Notes under the pieces: generated by a model
The model's database searches: none
What the model saw: the letters and a program-made list of their open reading frames with translations, nothing else
What the model was told of the DNA's origin: nothing
Program-made: the position numbers and the translations under genes
Origin: Candidatus Rhodoferax mariagerensis
Lineage (GTDB): Bacteria; Pseudomonadota; Gammaproteobacteria; Burkholderiales; Burkholderiaceae_C
Assembly (NCBI GenBank): GCA_016719055.1
Contig: JADKAW010000026.1
Span: 12,517-76,516 of the forward strand
DNA length: 64,000 bases
Reading direction: 5' to 3'
Shown: one piece after another, positions 10,463 to 18,452 of the stretch
How positions within the stretch are numbered: position 1 is the stretch's first letter
How the letters are laid out: every line of letters begins with the position of its first letter

Positions 10463-11896
10463 ATGGCCAGCGCACGCTACTGGCGTATCACAGACGTTAG
10501 CGCCCACAGCAGCGCCTACCTTGAGCTGGGCGCGCTGGAGTTATGGGCCAGTGGTGCCAAACTCACCGCCACCCTGACGTGTGCCGTCGCCCCCGTCAGC
10601 GGGGCGCTGGCTAACCTGTCTGATGCCAACCTGGCCACCGCCGCCAAATGGCTCATCAGCCCCGGCCTGGCATTTGTCTTTGACCTTGGCAGTGCTGGCA
10701 TCGTTGATGTACCGCGTTTTGGCGCAGTGTACCAACCTGAGTTTGTTGCCTCTTGCGCGCTGGAGTATTCAGACGACGCGCTCTCATGGCTGCAAGCTGC
10801 CAGCTATATTCAGGTGGTCTACCCCGGGTTTCAGACGCTCACGGAGATTGTCACCACGGGGTTTGTAGACCCCTACCCAAGCCAGGTTACGCTGCTGTTG
10901 CGTGGCGACGGCAGCAACGGCAGCACTACCTTTACTGATGACAGCGACACCCCCAAAACCGTCACCGGCTATGGCAATGCGCGCATCAGCACCTCTCAAA
11001 ACAAGTTTGGCGGGGCCTCTATCTATCTAGACGGCTCAGGCGATTACCTTCAAACACCCCAATCAAGTGACTTTGCCTTTCCGGGGGACTTCACCATTGA
11101 ATTTTGGGCATGGAAATCGGCAAACGGGGCCGCTGGCTACGACACCGCCATGACAACCGACACCAGCAGTGGCTCGGCCATCAACGGCTGGTTTGTAGAG
11201 CTTAGTGGCACACGTGGGTTTGTGTTTGCACATGCTAGTGCGACCGTTATCGAGTACGCCACAAATCCCAACAATTCAGCCTGGACTCACTGGGCAATTT
11301 CACGCACCGGCAATACCTTAAAAGCATTTAGGCAGGGCGTAGAAATATACACCGGCACAAACACCACCTCATTTTTAGCCAATGGGGTGTTTGGCGTCGG
11401 GGGCTCCAGTACGTCGCCAAGCTACCCCTATAACGGCTACATTGACGACCTGAAGATCACCAAGGGCGTGGGCCGCTATACCGCAGCGTTTGACCCAGAA
11501 TTGTTAGGGTCCGGCTCGGTGAGCCTTCCCACCGAGCCGCCCAACTTTGTCACCAACCCTGCCGGCCAGGCAGACAGCCTAAGCACTGTCACCCTGCCAG
11601 ACTTTGCCACCACCCTGCACGGCGCGGCCAATACCCTCAACCGAGGCGATTTATCAGGCTGGGGCCGCATCACCGGCACGGTAAAAGTTACGCCCGCCAC
11701 CCCTGTAGCCCGCAGGGTGCGCCTGCACCGCGATGTAGATGGCCTGCTGGTCGATACGGTTTGGAGCGACCCCACCACCGGCGCCTACCAGTTTGACGAC
11801 ATCAACCCCGACTTTGCCTACACCGTGCTGTCTTACGACCACACCGAGGCTTTTCGCGCCGTGGTGGCCGACCGCGTGTTGACGGAGCCCATGTAA
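10463..11896 (+). CDS. Tail protein with concanavalin/LamG-type lectin domain
   Basis: A 477-residue protein. Residues 1-120 look like a discoidin-type sandwich (YWRITDVSAHSSAYLELGAL). Residues about 145-345 form a LamG/concanavalin-like module (hallmarks FGGASIYLDGSGDYLQ, FTIEFWAWKS, YNGYIDDLKITKGVGRYT). The C-terminus (about 400-477) resembles a carboxypeptidase-regulatory-like fold (RRVRLHRDVDGLLVDTVWSD). LamG modules bind glycans, so this is a good candidate for host-surface recognition. The stop is followed immediately by the ATG of the next gene. Confidence 0.7.
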   Translation: MASARYWRITDVSAHSSAYLELGALELWASGAKLTATLTCAVAPVSGALANLSDANLATAAKWLISPGLAFVFDLGSAGIVDVPRFGAVYQPEFVASCALEYSDDALSWLQAASYIQVVYPGFQTLTEIVTTGFVDPYPSQVTLLLRGDGSNGSTTFTDDSDTPKTVTGYGNARISTSQNKFGGASIYLDGSGDYLQTPQSSDFAFPGDFTIEFWAWKSANGAAGYDTAMTTDTSSGSAINGWFVELSGTRGFVFAHASATVIEYATNPNNSAWTHWAISRTGNTLKAFRQGVEIYTGTNTTSFLANGVFGVGGSSTSPSYPYNGYIDDLKITKGVGRYTAAFDPELLGSGSVSLPTEPPNFVTNPAGQADSLSTVTLPDFATTLHGAANTLNRGDLSGWGRITGTVKVTPATPVARRVRLHRDVDGLLVDTVWSDPTTGAYQFDDINPDFAYTVLSYDHTEAFRAVVADRVLTEPM

Positions 11897-12327
11897 ATGC
11901 TGGCCATCTCCACCGCGCATAACAACGCCCGCCTGCAGGGCACCATCACCTTTGCCGACACCGGCGTGCTTAACAGCCGCATCATGCTGTATGCCAATAC
12001 GCAGCCCGCGCCGGGGGCCGCGCCGGGCGACACCCCGCTGGTTGAAATACTGCTGACCAAGCCCTGCGGGTCCATCGTGGCCAATGCGCTGGTGCTGACC
12101 CAGGCGCTACCCGGTGGCGACCTGATCACAGCCAGCGGTGCCGCTGTGTGGGGCCGCTGGGTTAACGGCAATGACGACATCGTGGCCGACGGCACCGCCC
12201 GCCCCCCTGCCCCGGGCGAGGGGTGAGCGACGCAGCAGGCGCTGGCGACTTTAAGTTGGCAGGCAGCACCGGCACCCTTATCTACGCAGGCGGGCGTGCC
12301 ATTTTGGGCACCAGCACCCTGTCTTAA
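11897..12327 (+). pseudogene. Small phage tail protein with a one-base frame break
   Basis: The frame from 11897 (MLAISTAHNNARLQGTITF) stops at 12226 after 109 residues. Shifting by -1 near the GGGG at 12220-12223 (or the C6 run near 12200) continues naturally through SDAAGAGDFKLAGSTGTLIY to the TAA at 12325-12327, three bases before the next gene. The join would give about 143 residues. A base lost in a homopolymer is the simplest explanation; programmed slippage is less likely. Confidence 0.6.
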
Positions 12328-12330
12328 CGC

Positions 12331-14250
12331 ATGGCCAACCTGCTTTTCCGCGACCCACCGCTGTCTGGCCAGCCGGTAAACCTGGTATTTGGCGACATTG
12401 CAGGCGTTGCAGGCGACGTTGCAGTCACACTGGTGGGCACACTGCCAGCCTTGGGTGGCCATGTGGGCATTGCGCGGGTGTTTGGCGTGGCGCTGGCTTC
12501 AACCCTGCCCGCGCTGGCCGGTACCGTCAACGCGGTTTACTTTACAGACACCCAGCGCCCCACCGTGGCGCAGGTGCTTACCCTGGCGCAGGTAGCGCAG
12601 CCGGTTGAGGGCGGCATCACGCAGCCCCAGCAACATGCGCAGCCCACCAACAGCGGGTTTGAGGACGCATTTGCCCAGGCCCTGCCCGCAGGCGGCTACC
12701 TGCACGCAGCCTACAGCGAAGCCGACCGCACCGCCACCCACACCGCCAGTGCGTTTGCCGAGGCCGACAGGTATGCCGCGCAAGTGGTGCAGGCCCTGAT
12801 GCAAGACGGCACCATCACCCGCCAATCACGCAGCAGCCCCTTTACCGAGGCCGTGGGCACCCGCAGTGGGCTAACAGGCGTCATGCAAGACGGCACCAGC
12901 ACCCGCCAATCGCGCCGCAGCCCATTTGCCGAAGGCCAACGCGGCCCGCTGGTGCGCTACCAAGGCCGTGCCGGTGCTGCCATGGCACGCTGGCTGGGCG
13001 TTGGCAGCCGGTTTCAAGAAGCCTGGGTGCCGCGCCCGGGTCAGTACGTGCCACCCGTCATCCCGCCAGAGCCGCCGCCCTACTGGGGCGCACACCTGCT
13101 GTTTGCCTGCCCGCCACTGGCGTATCCGGCGCTGCTGTTTGGGCTGACCCAGTGCACGCCACCCACCGCCCCCGACGCCCTGTTTTACATCCTGCCTGCA
13201 AGGGTTTACATGACCGCCCACACCATCACCGCGCAGCGCCTGCCAGACCTGGCCGACGTCCCCATTTTTGAGGCCACCCTGGGCGCAGACTCTGGCAGCT
13301 ACTGCTGGAGCCTGAGCGCCAGTGGCCCGGCCAGCCTGTTTGAGCTGCTAGCCCCGGTGGCCGGCCTGCCCGCACAGATCCGCATCACGCTGGACGGCAT
13401 GCCCTGGGTGTTTGCCATCGACGCCATCAGCCGCAATGCCGCCTTTGGCAAAACCGGCACCAGCGTGCAGGGCCGCAGTGTCACCAGCCTGATTGCCGCG
13501 CCCTATGTGCGCAGCCAGGCGCGCATCGAGCCCGACGACAAAACCGCCCAACAGATCGCCCTGATCGACCTGGCCGGCACCGGTGTTGACCTGGACTGGG
13601 GCATCGGTGCCGGCGCGCTGGCCAACGGCGGCATGGTGGACTGGTTTGTGCCCGCCGGCGCCTACAGCCGCCAGGGCACCGCGCTAGAGGCCGTGAGCCG
13701 CATTGTGCAAGCCGCCGGCGGCTATCTGCAAAGCCACCGCGCCAACCCCACCCTGTTGGCCCGCCACCCCTACGGCCAGCGCATCGGCGATGTATCAGGC
13801 GCGCCCTGGCACTGGGGGCTGGGCGCGGCAGACGTAGAGCTGGCCCCGGACGCCATCATCACCAGCGCCATCACCCGCAGGGACGGCCCAGACGTCAATG
13901 CCGTGTATGTGAGCGGCACCAGCCACGGCGTGCTGGCACTGGTCAAGCGCGCAGGCAGCGCTGGCGACAAGCTGGCCAGCATGGTGACAGACAGCCTCAT
14001 CACCCATACCGACGCAGCGCGCCAGGCCGGGCTGGCCGTGCTGGGTGCAGCCGGCCCCAAATACGCCGTCACGCTCGACCTGCCAGTCTTGACCGGCCCC
14101 AGCCAGCCCGGCGTGATCGACGTGGGCGCGCTGGTGCAAGTCAATGCCGCGGTGCCGTGGCGTGGGCGCGTGCGTGGTGTGCAGGTGTCGGCCAAACAGC
14201 CCAGCCTGCGCCAGACCATCACGCTTGAGCGCCACCTGGAGACGACCTAG
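12331..14250 (+). CDS. Phage baseplate hub / tail-tip protein
   Basis: A 639-residue protein. The N-terminal 250 residues include two near-identical modules (MQDGTITRQSRSSPFTEA, then MQDGTSTRQSRRSPFAEG) and a Pro-rich linker (PPVIPPEPPP). The C-terminal 350 residues resemble hub-type proteins of Mu-like phages, with a conserved region LEAVSRIVQAAGGYLQSHRA and a final strand-rich part (VNAAVPWRGRVRGVQV). It is probably the distal structural hub below the tail tube. No lysozyme motif is visible. Confidence 0.6.
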   Translation: MANLLFRDPPLSGQPVNLVFGDIAGVAGDVAVTLVGTLPALGGHVGIARVFGVALASTLPALAGTVNAVYFTDTQRPTVAQVLTLAQVAQPVEGGITQPQQHAQPTNSGFEDAFAQALPAGGYLHAAYSEADRTATHTASAFAEADRYAAQVVQALMQDGTITRQSRSSPFTEAVGTRSGLTGVMQDGTSTRQSRRSPFAEGQRGPLVRYQGRAGAAMARWLGVGSRFQEAWVPRPGQYVPPVIPPEPPPYWGAHLLFACPPLAYPALLFGLTQCTPPTAPDALFYILPARVYMTAHTITAQRLPDLADVPIFEATLGADSGSYCWSLSASGPASLFELLAPVAGLPAQIRITLDGMPWVFAIDAISRNAAFGKTGTSVQGRSVTSLIAAPYVRSQARIEPDDKTAQQIALIDLAGTGVDLDWGIGAGALANGGMVDWFVPAGAYSRQGTALEAVSRIVQAAGGYLQSHRANPTLLARHPYGQRIGDVSGAPWHWGLGAADVELAPDAIITSAITRRDGPDVNAVYVSGTSHGVLALVKRAGSAGDKLASMVTDSLITHTDAARQAGLAVLGAAGPKYAVTLDLPVLTGPSQPGVIDVGALVQVNAAVPWRGRVRGVQVSAKQPSLRQTITLERHLETT

Positions 14251-14253
14251 ACC

Positions 14254-14493
14254 ATGAGCAACAGCACCAACCTTTACCGCGCCCTGCGTGAACTTATTCC
14301 AGATGCGCCCCTGCAGGTGGCCACCGTCAGCGCCATCAGCTACGGCACCGGCACCAGCGCCGTGGAGTGGCCGGGTGGCGACGTGCAAACCGTGCGCGGC
14401 ACCAGTGTGAGCATTGGCGCGCGGGCGTTTGTGCGCGACGGGGTGATTGAGGGCGCAGCGCCTAACTTAACAACCGAACTGATCGAAATTTAG
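14254..14493 (+). CDS. Small conserved phage protein at the end of the tail operon
   Basis: A 79-residue protein (MSNSTNLYRALRELIPDAPL) that starts 3 bases after the hub gene. It has a strand-turn pattern (GGDVQTVRGTSVSIGARAFV) seen in small beta-barrel tail accessory proteins. It is the last phage gene before the presumed right end at about 14,603. The function is unknown. Confidence 0.6.
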   Translation: MSNSTNLYRALRELIPDAPLQVATVSAISYGTGTSAVEWPGGDVQTVRGTSVSIGARAFVRDGVIEGAAPNLTTELIEI

Positions 14494-14603
14494 GATCCAG
14501 CGTCAAAACTGTTTTCTGTCGCGCAATTTCGTTTCTTACAGCGAAATCATTTTCTCTGCCAAATATCGCGCAAAATGCCAATCAAATATCGCGCGCGGCT
14601 TCA
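14494..14603 (+). mobile_element. Right terminus of a Mu/B3-like transposable prophage
   Basis: Between the last phage gene and the broken host frame lies a 110-base AT-richer stretch. It holds the 12-mer CAAATATCGCGC twice (14560-14571 and 14583-14594, 23 bases apart) and a related TCGCGCAA at 14519-14526. Closely spaced repeats inside the end are typical of transposase binding sites in Mu-like phages. The boundary near 14,603 (a CA) is inferred from where host fibronectin-like coding begins. Confidence 0.5.
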
Positions 14604-14819
14604 TATTCAGCCACCTGCAGCGCCAGCGGGCACCCGACTGTGACGGCAAGCAGCGGCACCACCACGGTGGTCGTGCCGGGCTTGGTGCCCGGAGTGAGCT
14701 ACGACTGCACCGCCACAGCCAGCAACGGGAGTTACAGCAGCGCGGCGACAGCCGCCGCATCTGCCACACCGAATCGCAAGGCCGATCTGACGCCGATCCT
14801 GATGCTGCTGCTGGATTGA
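14601..14819 (+). pseudogene. 3' fragment of a fibronectin type III domain gene
   Basis: An open frame reaching the TGA at 14817-14819 encodes the last part of an fn3 domain (SYSATCSASG, then VVVPGLVPGVSYDCTATASN) and a short tail ending TPILMLLLD. The pattern is that of exported fn3 repeat proteins. No start codon or upstream domain is present. The 5' side merges with the presumed phage terminus, so the prophage probably inserted into this gene. Confidence 0.5.
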
Positions 14820-15013
14820 ATTGATCCCATCGCGCTACGATGGCCGCCATGACCACCGAACCCGACCAATACGACACCCCCTGGAAAGAAGCGGTGGAGC
14901 GCTACTTTCCGGAATTCATGGCGTTTTACTTTCCTGCAGCCCACGCCCAGATCGACTGGACGCGCGGCTACACCTTTCTGGAGCAAGAGCTGCAAGCCAT
15001 TGTGCGTGATGCC

Positions 15014-15178
15014 TAGTGTAGTGTTGCATGCTTGACGGCACATTTAAAACCGATGGATTTTTGGCTCTGGCTAGGCGCAAACCACAGCGATACCCGTAGG
15101 TATCGCGAGGATTTGCAACAACGCCAGGGTCGAAAAGACACGGTTATAAGTGCCGGATAGCATGCAACACTGCACTGG
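15014..15178. mobile_element. MITE with long imperfect terminal inverted repeats
   Basis: A 160-165-base insertion interrupts the Rpn-like gene. Its ends form an inverted repeat with a perfect core AGTGTTGCATGCT at 15020-15032 against its complement at 15159-15171. Imperfect pairing continues for roughly 35 bases. A second internal hairpin (GCGATACC-cgta-GGTATCGC, about 15089-15108) lies in the middle. It encodes no protein. I could not define a clean target duplication, so the exact borders are uncertain by a few bases. Confidence 0.7.
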
Positions 15179-15754
15179 CTGGGCAAACGCTACGTGGACA
15201 AACTAGTGCAAGTGCACCGGCTCAGCGGGCAGGAAGACTGGATCTACATTCATCTGGAAGTGCAGGGCAGCGCGCAAGCCGAGTTTGCCAAACGCATGTT
15301 TGTCTACAACTACCGCCTGTTTGACCGCTACGACCGCCCGGTCGCCAGCATGGCGGTGCTGGCCGACGACAGCACCGACTGGAAACCGCAGCACTGGGGC
15401 TATCACGTGCTGGACTGCCACATGGAAATCCGCTTCCCCGTGGCCAAGCTCACCGACTATGCCGACCAGGAACAAAGCCTGGCCGACAACCCCAACCCCT
15501 TCGCCCTGGTGACGTTGGCGCATCTGCAAACCAAGGCCACCCGCAAAGACCCCCAGGCGCGCTTTGATGCCAAATGGACGCTGGTCAAACTGCTATTCAA
15601 CCGGGGCTGGACCAAACAGCGCATCATCGACCTGCTGTTTGTCATCGACTGGATGATGACATTGCCAGACCCCCTGAAAAAACAGCTATGGCAGAATATT
15701 CAGCAACTCGAACAGGAGAAAAACATGGCATACGTATCAAGCTTTGAGCAAATC

Positions 15755-15850
15755 GGCATGGAAATTGGCATGGAAAAGGGCATGGAAAAGGGCATGGAAA
15801 AGGGCATGGAAAAGGGCATGGAAAAGGCCTAGAAAAGGGCCTAGAAAAGG
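15755..15850 (+). repeat. 12-bp tandem coding repeats (GMEK) with a slipped unit
   Basis: Six units of GGCATGGAAAAG (the first ending in TT) are followed by two CTAGAAAAG variants. In frame they encode a charged Gly-Met-Glu-Lys ladder between the nuclease domain and the C-terminal domain. After the sixth unit one G is missing relative to the repeat register, producing a stop. Such repeats are prone to slippage. Confidence 0.8.
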
Positions 15851-16201
15851 GCCGACAAACGGGTGAGGCCTTGTCCTTGCAGCGCTTGCTATCCAGGCGC
15901 TTTGGCCCTTTGTCGCCAGACTTGATCGCCACGATTGATGCTGCCCCCATCAGCGACATCGAAGTGTGGTTCGACAAAGCCATTGATGCGCCATCCTTAT
16001 CCGATGTTTTTGCCGTCTAGCCCAAGCGGAACCTGCGCTGATAGCTATTAAATATGTAACATTTCTGGTGGCCGCACTGTCGTCTTTTGGCAATTACTGG
16101 CTTGCCGCACATCGGCCACTGGTTACCTGACGCGCTTTGCCCGCGCCATTGGGGGCAGACGATAATTCCAAGCTGATTTAAACAGTTAGCAAGGAAACTT
16201 T

Positions 16202-17533
16202 ATGGCGCGGCAGTATTTTGGAACAGACGGCATTCGTGGCACGGTCGGGCAGGCACCCATCACGCCAGATTTTGTATTGCGGCTGGCGCATGCGGTGGGT
16301 CGAGTGCTCAAACGCACCGATTCGCGCCCTACGGTGCTGATTGGCAAGGACACCCGCATTTCTGGCTACATGCTTGAAAGTGCGCTGGAGAGTGGCTTTA
16401 ACTCTGCCGGTGTGGATGTGGTGTTGCTGGGGCCGCTGCCAACGCCTGGCGTGGCTTACCTGACGCGGGCACAGCGCGCGTCGCTGGGGGTGGTGATCAG
16501 CGCCAGCCACAACCCGTTTGATGACAACGGCATCAAGTTTTTCAGTGCTCAGGGCACCAAGCTACCCGACGTCTGGGAAAGTGATGTTGAAGCAGCCTTG
16601 GCTGACGACCCGGTGTGGGTGGATTCGGCCAACCTGGGCAAAGCGCGCCGGCTGGATGATGCGGCCGGGCGTTACATCGAGTTTTGCAAAAGCACCTTTG
16701 CCAACAACCTGACCCTGAAGGGGCTGCGCATTGTGGTGGACGGGGCGCATGGCGCGGCCTATCACATCGCGCCCAAGGTGTTTCACGAGCTGGGTGCCGA
16801 GGTGGTGCCGATTGGTTGCTCGCCCGACGGGCTCAACATCAACCGTGATGTGGGTGCCACCCACCCGCAGGCGCTGGTGGCGGCGGTCAAGGCGCACCGG
16901 GCCGACCTGGGGGTGGCTCTGGATGGTGACGCCGACCGGCTGCAACTGGTGGACGCCAAGGGCACTTTGTTCAATGGTGATGAATTGCTCTATTTAATGG
17001 TTGATGACCGCCTGCGCCGCGGTGAAACGGTGCCGGGTGTGGTTGGTACGCTGATGACCAACATGGCTGTTGAACTGGCGCTGAAGGCGCGCGGTGTGGC
17101 GTTTGTCCGTGCCAAGGTGGGCGACCGTTATGTGCTGGAAGAGCTTGAAAAACGCCAGTGGTTGTTGGGGGGTGAAGGCTCCGGCCATCTGCTGGCTTTG
17201 GACAAACACACCACCGGTGATGGTTTGATCTCGGCCTTGCAGGTGCTTCAAACCGTGGTGCGCAGCGGCAAAAGCCTGTCGGAATTGCTCTGCGACATCA
17301 CCTTGTTTCCACAGACACTGATCAATATCCGACTCAAGCCCGGTCAGGACTGGCAGGCCAGCCCTGATCTGGAAAGCACCATACGGGCGGTTGAGGCGGA
17401 ACTGGGGCAAACCGGTCGCGTGCTGATTCGCGCCAGCGGCACCGAGCCGCTGGTTCGCGTGATGGTGGAGGCGCGTGACGCCGAGCAGGCCCGGGCTTGC
17501 GCCCAACGCATTGCCAACACTATTTCTCTGTAA
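16202..17533 (+). CDS. glmM: Phosphoglucosamine mutase
   Basis: A 443-residue cytoplasmic enzyme that converts glucosamine-6-phosphate to glucosamine-1-phosphate for UDP-GlcNAc, hence peptidoglycan and LPS synthesis. The active-site serine loop VVISASHNPFDD is at about residues 98-109, the metal-binding loop LDGDADRLQ at about 240-248, the sugar-binding GEGSGH at about 323 and the phosphate-binding RASGTEPLVRVMVE near the C-terminus. Length is normal for GlmM. An AAGGAA ribosome site precedes the ATG. The usual folP neighbour is absent, as accessory DNA lies directly upstream. Confidence 0.96.
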   Translation: MARQYFGTDGIRGTVGQAPITPDFVLRLAHAVGRVLKRTDSRPTVLIGKDTRISGYMLESALESGFNSAGVDVVLLGPLPTPGVAYLTRAQRASLGVVISASHNPFDDNGIKFFSAQGTKLPDVWESDVEAALADDPVWVDSANLGKARRLDDAAGRYIEFCKSTFANNLTLKGLRIVVDGAHGAAYHIAPKVFHELGAEVVPIGCSPDGLNINRDVGATHPQALVAAVKAHRADLGVALDGDADRLQLVDAKGTLFNGDELLYLMVDDRLRRGETVPGVVGTLMTNMAVELALKARGVAFVRAKVGDRYVLEELEKRQWLLGGEGSGHLLALDKHTTGDGLISALQVLQTVVRSGKSLSELLCDITLFPQTLINIRLKPGQDWQASPDLESTIRAVEAELGQTGRVLIRASGTEPLVRVMVEARDAEQARACAQRIANTISL

Positions 17534-17544
17534 GGCACACACTG

Positions 17545-18054
17545 ATGCAATCGCCCGCGACCCTCAGACTATGCCAAGCCGATTATTCAAACCCGGCGCA
17601 TACCGATGTGCTGTTGGCCTTGCTCGATGCCTACGCACGCGACCCGGCCGGCGGTGGCGAGCCCTTGTCAGACTTTGCCAAGGCCAACCTCGCCGGTGCA
17701 TTGCGCGCGCGCACCACCTTATTCAGTGTGCTGGCTTTTGATGAGTCAGCGGGTTCGTTGCCGGTAGGTTTGGTGAATTGCGTGGAGGGTTTCTCCACCT
17801 TTGCCTGCAAACCGCTTGTCAATGTTCATGATGTGGTGGTGATCGCGTCCCACCGCGGTCAAGGTGTGGCCGAAAAAATGCTGGACCTGGTGGCGCAAAT
17901 TGCGGCTCAGCGCGGAGCCTGCAAGCTGACCCTGGAGGTTCTGTCGGGCAATGCATCGGCCATCAAGCTGTATCGGCGCATCGGTTTTGAGAACTATCAG
18001 CTGGACCCGGCCATGGGCCAGGCCCAGTTCATGCAGAAGTGGTTGCCGGAATAA
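17545..18054 (+). CDS. GNAT-family N-acetyltransferase
   Basis: A 169-residue protein. The start chosen is the ATG at 17545 (MQSPATLRLCQADYSN), 11 bases after glmM; a longer reading inside glmM is unlikely. The acetyl-CoA binding motif V-I-A-S-H-R-G-Q-G-V-A lies at about residues 103-113 and the typical NASAIKLYRRIGFENY motif near the end. The substrate cannot be deduced. Close spacing suggests co-transcription with glmM. Confidence 0.85.
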   Translation: MQSPATLRLCQADYSNPAHTDVLLALLDAYARDPAGGGEPLSDFAKANLAGALRARTTLFSVLAFDESAGSLPVGLVNCVEGFSTFACKPLVNVHDVVVIASHRGQGVAEKMLDLVAQIAAQRGACKLTLEVLSGNASAIKLYRRIGFENYQLDPAMGQAQFMQKWLPE

Positions 18055-18099
18055 CCCCTGCGCTTGGTTGAAACTGTGGCCCGTCACTAGAATGCCTGC

Positions 18100-18432
18100 A
18101 TGAACTGGCTTACCAAACTTCCCGGGTTTCAGCGCACCCCTCACGGGTTTGAATGGCGTTTGCTGCGCATGTTGCCCAATGTGGCGCTGGCTGGCACCGT
18201 GCTGCCGGTACTGATGGCGGTGCTGGCACGTTACCTCTACACAAAGGGTAGCCCCGCTGAAATCGAGCGGCACATCCAGACCTTTGATTTTGTGATGATT
18301 GGCCTGGTTATTTTTGTCTGGACCACGGTGCTGACCCTGGTGATCGGCTGCGTCATTGTCTGGCTCATGAAAGGCCCGGCCTATGTGGCTGACGGTTACG
18401 AGGTTTCGCACAGCGACAAACCCAAGGTCTGA
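18100..18432 (+). CDS. Small two-helix membrane protein, unknown function
   Basis: A 110-residue protein with two hydrophobic segments (about residues 28-46, VALAGTVLPVLMAVLA, and 66-89, FVMIGLVIFVWTTVLTLVIG) and polar ends. It lies 45 bases after the GNAT gene in the same direction. I recognise it only as the type of conserved small membrane protein common in Burkholderiales. Confidence 0.65.
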   Translation: MNWLTKLPGFQRTPHGFEWRLLRMLPNVALAGTVLPVLMAVLARYLYTKGSPAEIERHIQTFDFVMIGLVIFVWTTVLTLVIGCVIVWLMKGPAYVADGYEVSHSDKPKV

Positions 18433-18452
18433 CGCCTGATCAGACGTTCAAC

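Larger units (their letters stand above)
14849..16020 (+). pseudogene. Rpn/PD-(D/E)XK-type nuclease gene, doubly disrupted
   Basis: The N-terminal part (14849-15016) reads MTTEPDQYDTPWKEAVERYF and ends at the inserted element. Coding resumes about 15,176 with GKRYVDKLVQVHRLSG and the nuclease-like motif IYIHLEVQGS. It runs to a Gly-Met-Glu-Lys repeat at 15755-15826, where one missing G causes a stop at 15829-15831. In the next frame the family C-terminus continues (LQRLLSRRFGPLSPDLI) to the TAG at 16018-16020. Intact relatives are about 320-340 residues, are often called Rpn/transposase-like nucleases, and end with a DUF4351-like domain. This copy is almost certainly inactive. Confidence 0.75.

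Noticed and set aside
15755..15850. Short regular repeats as a possible CRISPR array
   Set aside because: Units are 12 bp without spacers, are in frame and encode a Gly-Met-Glu-Lys ladder.
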